From NCBI GenBank assembly GCA_029007015.1, contig JAQXHB010000010.1, positions 1-19,449 on the forward strand: a stretch of 19,449 bases of DNA. Direction: 5' to 3'. The stretch is from Bacillota bacterium (lineage in GTDB: Bacteria; Bacillota; Clostridia; Oscillospirales; Acutalibacteraceae). Positions 13,925 through 19,449 of this stretch are shown here, one piece after another; within the stretch, counting starts at the first letter, position 1, and each line of letters starts with the position of its first letter. A model generated the notes under the pieces. It ran no database searches, had not been told where the DNA came from, and saw only the letters and a list, made by a program, of their open reading frames with translations. The translations under genes were made by a program, and so were the position numbers.

Positions 13925-15313
13925 ATGAAAAGGTTAGGCAAGCAGTGGTTCTTCATTGTTGCCGCATTCATTTTGGCGCTGACATATGTATCGTTCTTCG
14001 GCGTCAAAAACTACTACGGCGATAAGGAAATTGTTTATTTCAAAAGCGCAAGCGATATCCGCTGGGATACCGATATTCAGGGCGGCGTCGAGGCGGCGTT
14101 TGTTCCCGATGTCGAGAACAAGAGCAACATTACCGATGCACAACTTCAAAGTGCAAAGTCGATAATCGAAACGCGTCTGGTAAACCTCGGCATCAACGAC
14201 TATGAAACCTACATAGACAACAGTTCCAAGCAGGTGGTCGTCCGCTTCCCGTGGCAGTCGGACGAGGCTGAGTTTGATGCCGCGTCGGCCGTCAACGAAC
14301 TGGGCGAGACGGCACTGCTGACCTTCTGCGAGGGTTCAACGCAGGACAAGGTTATACTCTCCGGCTCGGCCGACATCAAATCGGCTCAGGCGGGTTATAA
14401 CCCCGATTCACCGACCGAGGCGGTCGTTCAACTGGAACTGACATCGTCCGGCCGCACCAAATTTGCCGAGGCCACCGCACGGCTGAAGGGTAGCACAATC
14501 TCCATTTGGATGGACGACAACATGCTGTCCAACCCGACGGTTAACTCGGTCATCAACAATGGCTCGGCCATCATCACCGGCATGAGTTCGTACGAAGAAG
14601 CCGACCAGTTGGCCAACAAGATTAACGCCGGCGCACTGCCCTTTGCACTCAGTTGCGACGACAGTTCGCTCGAGGTCATCAGCCCGACCCTCGGTGACGA
14701 GGCGCTCAATGTACTGCTCCTCGCCGGCGCTATCGCATTCGCCATCATCTGCATACTTATGATAGTGCTTTACCGCCTGCCGGGATTTGTCGCGTGCATC
14801 GCCCTTATCGGTCAGGTCGGCGGCACCGTTGCCTGCGTGACCCGCCTTTTCCCCGATTTCAACAGTTTCACCCTCTCGATAGCCGGTATCACCGGTATCA
14901 TTCTCTCGGTCGGCATGGGCGTTGACGCCAATGTTATCACCGCCGAGCGTATCAAGGAGGAAATTAGCTCGGGCAAAACGGTCACAGCGGCCATCAACCG
15001 CGGCATGTCCAACTCAATGTCGGCCATCATCGACGGCAACATCACCAACATTCTGGTGGCCATCGTGCTTATGGGCGCCTTCGGCCCGGCCGACGGATTC
15101 TTTGCCCTGCTGCTCAAGCCGTTTATGTTTATGTTCGGCGGCTCGGTTTCCGGTGTCATCTACTCATTCGGCTACACACTGCTCGTCGGCGTTATTTTCA
15201 ACTTCATCATGGGCGTGTTCGCATCCAAGGTAATGCTCAAGAGCCTTGCATCGTTCAAGGCAATGCGCAAGCCGTGGCTGTTCGGAGGTGTAAAAAATGC
15301 AGAAATCGTTTAA
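13925..15313 (+). CDS. secD: Protein translocase subunit SecD
   Basis: A 462-residue membrane protein that, with SecF, uses the proton-motive force to help the SecYEG channel finish protein export. After one N-terminal helix (about 8-27) comes the outside P1 region with DTDIQGGVEAA (48-58; the family motif is usually LDLQGG), then five clustered helices near the C-terminus, with the conserved LSVGMGVDANVITAERIKEE region (SILSVGMGVDANV) and GNITNILVAIVL. The start is ATG 13925. The last 17 bases overlap secF. SecE is encoded elsewhere in this window, on the opposite strand. Confidence 0.95.
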   Translation: MKRLGKQWFFIVAAFILALTYVSFFGVKNYYGDKEIVYFKSASDIRWDTDIQGGVEAAFVPDVENKSNITDAQLQSAKSIIETRLVNLGINDYETYIDNSSKQVVVRFPWQSDEAEFDAASAVNELGETALLTFCEGSTQDKVILSGSADIKSAQAGYNPDSPTEAVVQLELTSSGRTKFAEATARLKGSTISIWMDDNMLSNPTVNSVINNGSAIITGMSSYEEADQLANKINAGALPFALSCDDSSLEVISPTLGDEALNVLLLAGAIAFAIICILMIVLYRLPGFVACIALIGQVGGTVACVTRLFPDFNSFTLSIAGITGIILSVGMGVDANVITAERIKEEISSGKTVTAAINRGMSNSMSAIIDGNITNILVAIVLMGAFGPADGFFALLLKPFMFMFGGSVSGVIYSFGYTLLVGVIFNFIMGVFASKVMLKSLASFKAMRKPWLFGGVKNAEIV

Positions 15314-16244
15314 TTTTGTCGGCAACCTGAAAAAGTTTGCCATAGCCTCCTGCGCCATTATGCTCGTCGGCCTGATCGCATCGGTCATACTGGGGCCGAA
15401 GTTGTCCATCAACTTCAGCGGCGGTACCAAAATCAGTTACTCTTTCACCGGTGACATCAACACCGACGATGTCGAGGCCATCTTTAAGGACACCGTCAAG
15501 CTTGAGGCCAAAGCCGATATCAGCACCGATATTTCAGGCAACACCAAGAAACTCAATGTCTCGCTCGCTGACAACAAGGCGCTGTCCACCGAGCAAATTG
15601 ACAGCGTGCTCAAGGCCTTGCAGAAGAAGTATACTGACAACTCCGTTGAGCAGGTCAATGTGCAGTCGGTCAGTTCGACAGTGGGCGTGAAAACATTTAT
15701 TAAAAGTCTGACAGCCGTAGTTATTGCGGCACTGTTCATACTTATATATGTGGCCATCCGCTTCCGCAATATCGGCGGCTGGACGGCCGGCCTTGCCGCT
15801 ATCGTCGCACTCGTTCACGATGTGCTCATCGCCTTCATTGTCTGCGTTGTGTTCCGCTTCAGCATTGACAATAACTTCATTGCGGTTGTGCTGACCCTGT
15901 TCGGTTACTCTCTCAACTCCACCATCGTCGCCTTTGACCGCATCCGCGAAAACCGCCGGCTCAACGGCAACAGCAGTCCCCTTGCCGACCTGGTCAACGA
16001 CAGCCTGTCTCAGATACTGCGCCGCACCGTCGTGACCACCCTGACCACCTTCCTGGCAATCGCCACGGTGGCAGTCGTTGCCGAGATAATGGGCCTGACC
16101 ACCCTGCGCAGCCTTACCGTGCCGATGGCAGTCGGCCTTGTGAGCGGCGCCTATTCGTCGGTTTGCATCGCACCTGCACTTTGGGTCAAATGGCAGAGTT
16201 TGCGCAAGCCCAAGTCCGGCAAAAAGAGCCGTGCCATGGTTTGA
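15297..16244 (+). CDS. secF: Protein translocase subunit SecF
   Basis: A 315-residue membrane protein, partner of SecD. The N-terminal helix (about 12-32) is followed by the signature INFSGGTKISYSF (38-50), an outside domain, then five helices with GWTAGLAAIVALVHDVL, LFGYSLNSTIVAFDRIRENR (two parts of one motif) and TTLTTFLAIATV. The start is ATG 15297, with GGAGGTG just upstream inside secD, and it overlaps secD by 17 bases, implying coupled translation. The C-terminus is a short basic tail. A clear terminator follows, closing the operon. Confidence 0.96.
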   Translation: MQKSFNFVGNLKKFAIASCAIMLVGLIASVILGPKLSINFSGGTKISYSFTGDINTDDVEAIFKDTVKLEAKADISTDISGNTKKLNVSLADNKALSTEQIDSVLKALQKKYTDNSVEQVNVQSVSSTVGVKTFIKSLTAVVIAALFILIYVAIRFRNIGGWTAGLAAIVALVHDVLIAFIVCVVFRFSIDNNFIAVVLTLFGYSLNSTIVAFDRIRENRRLNGNSSPLADLVNDSLSQILRRTVVTTLTTFLAIATVAVVAEIMGLTTLRSLTVPMAVGLVSGAYSSVCIAPALWVKWQSLRKPKSGKKSRAMV

Positions 16245-16274
16245 TTTTGGGTTGAAAGTTTCAGGAAATATTTT

Positions 16275-16305
16275 AGGCCCGAGCCAATTTGGTTCGGGCC
16301 TTTTT
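16275..16305 (+). terminator. Rho-independent terminator of secDF
   Basis: AGGCCCGAGCC (16275-16285) pairs with GGTTCGGGCCT (16291-16301), 11 bp with one G-U, loop AATTT, then TTTTT. Confidence 0.93.
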
Positions 16306-16342
16306 GCGAAAAAAAGATTTAGCGGATGGGCGATAATAGTGG

Positions 16343-16372
16343 TTGACAACCGACACCCGCGTGCATTATAAT
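16343..16372 (+). promoter_or_regulatory. Consensus promoter of tRNA-Pro
   Basis: TTGACA (16343-16348), 18 bases, TATAAT (16367-16372): both hexamers are perfect consensus. A GC-rich palindrome GGCCGCCGCGGCC (16401-16413) lies in the short leader before the tRNA. Confidence 0.88.
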
Positions 16373-16429
16373 AAAGAAGTCGCTTGGTTGGCGAGAAGTC
16401 GGCCGCCGCGGCCACAATTAAATAGTTAT

Positions 16430-16505
16430 CGGGGTGTGGCGCAGTTGGTAGCGCGCGACATTTGGGATGTCGATGCCGCAGGTTCGAACCCTGTCACTCC
16501 GACCA
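16430..16505 (+). tRNA. tRNA-Pro (anticodon TGG)
   Basis: A 76-base cloverleaf. The acceptor stem CGGGGTG (16430-16436) pairs with CACTCCG (16495-16501), followed by discriminator A and an encoded CCA. The D-arm is GCGCAGTTGGTAGCGC, the anticodon stem is CGACA/TGTCG with loop TTTGGGA and anticodon TGG, and the T-arm is CAGGTTCGAACCCTG. The first pair C1-G72 fits bacterial tRNA-Pro. It is a single tRNA with its own promoter, between secDF and the GNAT gene. Confidence 0.96.
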
Positions 16506-16511
16506 GCGTGG

Positions 16512-16571
16512 CGCTGGACCCAATTCGTCTTTGGGTTCAGCGTTATTTTTTCCTTGCGGCTCGACCGCAAG
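16512..16571 (+). terminator. Tandem terminators after tRNA-Pro
   Basis: First hairpin: CGCTGGACCCAA (16512-16523) / TTGGGTTCAGCG (16531-16542), 12 bp with a G-T, then TTATTTTTT. Second: CTTGCGG (16553-16559) / CCGCAAG (16565-16571), loop of five, followed by ATCTTTTTT. The first alone is sufficient. Confidence 0.85.
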
Positions 16572-16602
16572 CGACATCTTTTTTGCTACCTCTTAACACC
16601 TT

Positions 16603-16645
16603 TCCGGCTGATTTAATATTCAATGTTAAATCAGCCGGACTTTTT
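16603..16645 (+). terminator. Third, isolated terminator-like hairpin
   Basis: A perfect 14-bp inverted repeat TCCGGCTGATTTAA (16603-16616) / TTAAATCAGCCGGA (16626-16639), loop of nine, then CTTTTT. No gene of its own precedes it after the tRNA terminators, so it may be a remnant of a lost gene or the edge of an acquired segment. Confidence 0.6.
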
Positions 16646-16727
16646 AGGCTTGATTTATAGTAGATTTCTTTGCCGTTGTGTGCAATAATTTGAACAATAC
16701 ATCGGAATTTGTAAAGGGCAGGATACT

Positions 16728-17228
16728 ATGATATTGGAAACGAGCAGATTGTATATACGATCTCTGTGCGAAACAGATTGGCAAGAAATGAAAAACATAT
16801 TTATAGATTTTAATAATTCCAAATATGCTGTTTATGATATGCCTTTGCCGACAGAGGATGAAGAAATCAAAGCTCTGATAAAAAAGTTTGTTGAAAGCAA
16901 TATGTTCTTTACGGTTTTCCTAAAAGAATCAAGGGATATGATAGGATATGTATGTTTTCATAAAGATGGAGGCACTTACGACTTGGGGTATTGTTTCCAT
17001 TCTCTATATCACTCAAAAGGTTATGCGTATGAAAGCACAAAGGCGCTTATTGAATACTATGTTGATGAATGTGGTGCAACCGGTTTCACCGCAGGAACAG
17101 CGATTTACAACACACCGTCTTGCAGGTTACTCGAAAAATTGGGCTTTGTTCGTGCCTCAACCGAAACAGTTTCATTTGATAATGTTTTTTCTTTTCAAGG
17201 CGTCAACTTTGTGCTGAGCGTGAAATAG
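16728..17228 (+). CDS. GNAT-family N-acetyltransferase (RimJ/RimL-like)
   Basis: A 166-residue cytoplasmic enzyme of the Acetyltransf_3 type, transferring an acetyl group from acetyl-CoA to an amine; the substrate is not known. N-terminus ILETSRLYIRSLCETDWQEM is the usual RimJ/RimL beta1; the acetyl-CoA motif is YHSKGYAYESTKALIEYYVD (93-112 approx; canonical Q/RxxGxG/A is HSKGYA), followed by TAGTAIYNTPSCRLLEKLGF, the family's AsN-S..vleKlGF. Codon use is strikingly AT-rich compared with every neighbour, which suggests transfer. An AGGA ribosome site precedes ATG 16728; no confident promoter. It lies between tandem terminators and a convergent terminator. Confidence 0.87.
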   Translation: MILETSRLYIRSLCETDWQEMKNIFIDFNNSKYAVYDMPLPTEDEEIKALIKKFVESNMFFTVFLKESRDMIGYVCFHKDGGTYDLGYCFHSLYHSKGYAYESTKALIEYYVDECGATGFTAGTAIYNTPSCRLLEKLGFVRASTETVSFDNVFSFQGVNFVLSVK

Positions 17229-17261
17229 ACAAATTCCAGTTTATCATTGTCTGTAGCAACG

Positions 17262-17301
17262 AAAATGACAGGGCGACCACAATCGGTCACCCTGTCATTT
17301 T
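17262..17301. terminator. Bidirectional terminator between the GNAT gene and dnaJ
   Basis: AAAATGACAGGG (17262-17273) pairs with CCCTGTCATTTT (17290-17301), and after one mismatch GACC (17275-17278) pairs with GGTC (17285-17288), loop ACAATC. T/A runs on both sides let it stop both convergent genes. Confidence 0.9.
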
Positions 17302-17355
17302 ATCTTTTTCCGCCTTGATTTGAGCCTTGACCTCTGCAATCATTTCCGCATTCTG

Positions 17356-18516
17356 TCAATCGGTGAACAAATCTTTCAGTTTCGACATGAACGATTTGCG
17401 CTCCTTATAGTTGCTGTCACCGACCGTTTCGTCGAATTTACGCAACAACTCTTTCTGCTTGCCGGTCAGGTTGGTGGGTATCTCCACCTTAACGGTGACA
17501 TATTGGTCGCCACGGGAGGAACTGCGCATGCGCTGTATCCCCTTGCCCTTTAACTTGAACTCGTCACCGGGCTGAGTGCCCTCGTGAATTTTGAAACTGA
17601 CCTTGCCGTCGAGTGTCGGCACAATTATTTCGCCGCCGAGCGCCGCCTGAACAGACGACACCGGCACCTCGCAGTAGACATCATAGCCGCGGCGCACGAA
17701 AATCGGATGCGGACGCACCGAGACAGATATGTTCAAATCTCCGTTGGGGCCGCCGTTTGAGCCGGTGTCGCCGCCGCCGCGTACGGTCAGAATTTGGCCG
17801 TCGTCGATGCCGGCTGGTATGTCGACCGACACCTCGTGGGTGCGACGCACCTTGCCCTTGCCGGAGCAGGTGCTGCACGGATGGTCAATGACCTTGCCAC
17901 TGCCGCGGCAACGGTCGCACACCCTCTGCGTTTGCATCATTCCGAACGGAGTGCGCTGGCTGACCCTGATGGAACCGGTGCCGTGGCAGTCAGGGCAGGT
18001 GGCGGCCGATGTTCCCGGTTGAGCGCCGCTTCCGCCGCACGCCGAGCAACTATCTATGGTGGTTACCTTGACCGTCTTGCGGCAACCCTTGGCCGCCTCC
18101 TCGAACGAAATGTTGACATTGGCTGACGCATCACTGCCGCGGCGCGGCGCATTGGGGTCGGCACGGCGACCGCTGAAGCCGCCGCCGAATATATTGTCGA
18201 AAATATCGCCCAAATCACCGAAGTCGACATTGAACCCTCCGCCGCCGTAGCCGCCGTAAGCGCCTCCGCCGGCACCGTAATTGGGGTCAACTCCGGCATG
18301 GCCGAACTGGTCATAGCGAGCGCGCTTCTGCTCGTCGCCGAGCACTTCGTAGGCCTCGTTAACCTCTTTGAATTTGGCCTCAGCCGCCTTGTCGCCGGGG
18401 TTAAGGTCGGGATGATATTTCTTTGCGGCCTGACGGTAGGCCTTTTTTATCTGGTCGTCGGATGCCGAGCGGTCAACACCCAGCACCTCGTAGTAATCTC
18501 GCTTTTCCTCTGCCAA
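17356..18516 (-). CDS. dnaJ: Chaperone protein DnaJ (Hsp40)
   Basis: A 386-residue co-chaperone that stimulates DnaK ATPase and delivers unfolded clients. The J domain (about 6-72) has HPD at 35-37; a Gly/Phe region (about 73-115) follows; the four zinc motifs are CSACGGSG (157-164), CPDCHGTG (174-181), CDRCRGSG (200-207) and CSTCSGKG (214-221); then the C-terminal substrate-binding domains. All hallmarks are intact. The start is TTG 18516, with GGGAG nine bases upstream; I see no in-frame ATG nearby. It is the second gene of the dnaK-dnaJ pair. The stop TGA at 17358-17356 is followed by 22 in-frame sense codons before another TGA (17289-17287). Confidence 0.97.
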   Translation of the reverse strand: MAEEKRDYYEVLGVDRSASDDQIKKAYRQAAKKYHPDLNPGDKAAEAKFKEVNEAYEVLGDEQKRARYDQFGHAGVDPNYGAGGGAYGGYGGGGFNVDFGDLGDIFDNIFGGGFSGRRADPNAPRRGSDASANVNISFEEAAKGCRKTVKVTTIDSCSACGGSGAQPGTSAATCPDCHGTGSIRVSQRTPFGMMQTQRVCDRCRGSGKVIDHPCSTCSGKGKVRRTHEVSVDIPAGIDDGQILTVRGGGDTGSNGGPNGDLNISVSVRPHPIFVRRGYDVYCEVPVSSVQAALGGEIIVPTLDGKVSFKIHEGTQPGDEFKLKGKGIQRMRSSSRGDQYVTVKVEIPTNLTGKQKELLRKFDETVGDSNYKERKSFMSKLKDLFTD

Positions 18517-18539
18517 GCAGGAACACTCCCATCAAAACC

Positions 18540-18579
18540 AAAACCACCCGACAGGGGTATGCCCCTGTCGGTCGGTTTT
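18540..18579 (-). terminator. Hairpin between dnaK and dnaJ (probable attenuator)
   Basis: CCGACAGGGG (18548-18557) pairs with CCCCTGTCGG (18562-18571), tetraloop, flanked by AAAACC / GGTTTT arms across a small internal loop. On the minus strand it ends in GGTTTTGGTTTT. No promoter is visible between it and dnaJ, so partial read-through would give less DnaJ than DnaK. Confidence 0.7.
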
Positions 18580-18590
18580 TGACTGTATAA

Positions 18591-19449
18591 TTATTTGTTT
18601 TCGTCGTCTTTGACTTCGTTGTAGTCGGCCTCGTAAACATTGTCGCCTGCGGCGCCATTGTCACCGGCGGCACCGGCGGCATCTGCTGCCTGCTGAGCCT
18701 CGGCCGCGGCCTTATAAATCTTTTCGGATACTGCGTAAACCTTTTTCTGCAGTTCCTCCTGAGCTTTCTTCATGCCGTCCATATTCTTGTCGGCAACTTG
18801 CTTTTTAAGTTCGTCAATGCCGGCCTGGATGTCCTTTTTCTCGTCGTCGGACAACTTATCGCCCATGTCGGTGAGCATCTTCTCGGTGGTGTAAACCATC
18901 TGGTCGGCGGCGTTAACGGCGTCAACCTCCTCGCGGCGCTTCTTGTCCTCGGCCGCATACTGCTCGGCGTCCTTGACCGCCTTTTCGATGTCCTCTTTGG
19001 ACATATTGGTGTTGGACGAAATGGTTATCGACTGCTCCTTGCCGGTGCCGAGGTCCTTGGCCGAAACATGAACAATGCCGTTGGCGTCGATGTCGAATGT
19101 GACCTCGATCTGCGGGATGCCGCGCGGTGCCGGAGCAATGCCGTCCAGTTTGAACAGACCGAGTTGCTTGTTGTCGCGTGCAAACTCGCGCTCGCCCTGA
19201 AGCACATTTACCTCAACCGATGTCTGGCCGTCGGCGGCGGTGGAGAATATCTGGCTCTTTTTGGTCGGGATGGTCGTGTTGCGCTCAATGACCTTGGTCG
19301 ATACGCCGCCCATGGTTTCGATGCCCAGCGAAAGCGGAGTAACATCAAGCAGCAGCAGGCCCTTGACATCGCCGCCCAGAACGCCGCCCTGAATGGCCGC
19401 GCCGACTGCTACGCACTCGTCGGGGTTGATGCCCTTAAACGGCTCTTTG
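18591..19449 (-). CDS. dnaK: Molecular chaperone DnaK (Hsp70), 3' part only
   Basis: The C-terminal 285 residues of Hsp70; the start lies beyond position 19449. What is visible begins in the end of the ATPase domain with KEPFKGINPDECVAVGAAIQ and GLLLLDVTPLSLGIETMGG, then the substrate-binding domain (STAADGQTSVEVNVLQGE, ITISSNTNMSKEDI), the helical lid and a C-terminal tail of Ala/Gly/Asn/Asp-rich sequence ending ...DDENK. The annotated-looking ATG at 19313 is internal, not a start. The EEVD-like tail is absent, as in bacteria. It is upstream of dnaJ by 74 bases on the same strand. Confidence 0.97.
   Translation of the reverse strand, partial: KEPFKGINPDECVAVGAAIQGGVLGGDVKGLLLLDVTPLSLGIETMGGVSTKVIERNTTIPTKKSQIFSTAADGQTSVEVNVLQGEREFARDNKQLGLFKLDGIAPAPRGIPQIEVTFDIDANGIVHVSAKDLGTGKEQSITISSNTNMSKEDIEKAVKDAEQYAAEDKKRREEVDAVNAADQMVYTTEKMLTDMGDKLSDDEKKDIQAGIDELKKQVADKNMDGMKKAQEELQKKVYAVSEKIYKAAAEAQQAADAAGAAGDNGAAGDNVYEADYNEVKDDENK

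Noticed and set aside
15534..16415. 293-residue minus-strand frame opposite secF
   Set aside because: It covers secF, a terminator and a promoter without its own ribosome site; sequence is low-complexity, typical of a shadow.
16343..16660. 105-residue plus-strand frame across the tRNA
   Set aside because: It reads through a promoter, the tRNA and two terminators; not a gene.
16430..17355. Integrated element with attachment repeats at tRNA-Pro
   Set aside because: No copy of the tRNA 3' end and no integrase are found; only one accessory gene is present.
1..19449. CRISPR array, insertion sequence or toxin-antitoxin pair
   Set aside because: No regularly spaced repeats, transposase motifs or paired small genes of that kind were seen.

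Overview
The window looks like a chromosomal segment of a Gram-positive, low-redundancy Clostridia-type Firmicute (my guess is an Oscillospiraceae/Ruminococcaceae-like gut or anaerobic lineage). The reasons are the gene content and order (rpmG-secE-nusG-rplK-rplA-rplJ-rplL, rny, secD-secF, dnaK-dnaJ), strong purine-rich Shine-Dalgarno sites, frequent TTG/GTG starts, sigma-A promoters close to TTGACA-17-TATAAT with an extended TGn, an encoded tRNA CCA end, and an L10-type ribosomal leader. The species cannot be fixed from sequence alone. It is mainly conserved housekeeping DNA, with small accessory pieces at the left end and beside the tRNA.

Layout, left to right. (1) 1-1000: an SGNH/GDSL hydrolase (+), a hairpin terminator, and a 53-residue single-span membrane protein on the minus strand at 811-972. 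(2) 1133-4012: a promoter, a lipoprotein, a membrane permease and an ATPase forming a TrpXYZ-like ABC importer, with a hairpin between the first two genes and a terminator at the end. (3) 4014-5598: an AGCS amino-acid/cation symporter with its own promoter; a leader hairpin pairs through its start codon. (4) 5634-6412: a PHP-domain metal phosphoesterase (-). (5) 6491-10563: the minus-strand transcription/translation/secretion block rpmG, secE, nusG, rplK, rplA, rplJ, rplL. rplJ has its own promoter and L10 leader, and L1-binding-like motifs precede both rplK and rplA. SecE carries an extra four-helix membrane domain. rplL is followed by a terminator and not by rpoB. (6) 10600-12427: rny (-). 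(7) 12479-13805: an AspT-type aminotransferase (+). (8) 13834-16305: secD-secF (+). (9) 16343-16645: tRNA-Pro(TGG) followed by three hairpins. (10) 16728-17301: an AT-rich, probably acquired GNAT acetyltransferase. (11) 17356-19449: dnaJ and the 3' part of dnaK (-), separated by an attenuator-like hairpin.

Functionally, region 5 couples ribosomal stalk/L1-arm protein synthesis to transcription elongation (NusG) and to the SecYEG channel (SecE), which SecDF assists. RNase Y and DnaK-DnaJ supply mRNA turnover and folding. The ABC importer and AGCS symporter probably bring in amino acids or related small molecules, the substrate being unproven.

I see no clear phage, IS, CRISPR or defence system. 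The most unusual items are the fused SecE, the two L1-like mRNA motifs, the start-codon hairpin of the symporter and the unannotated small membrane protein.
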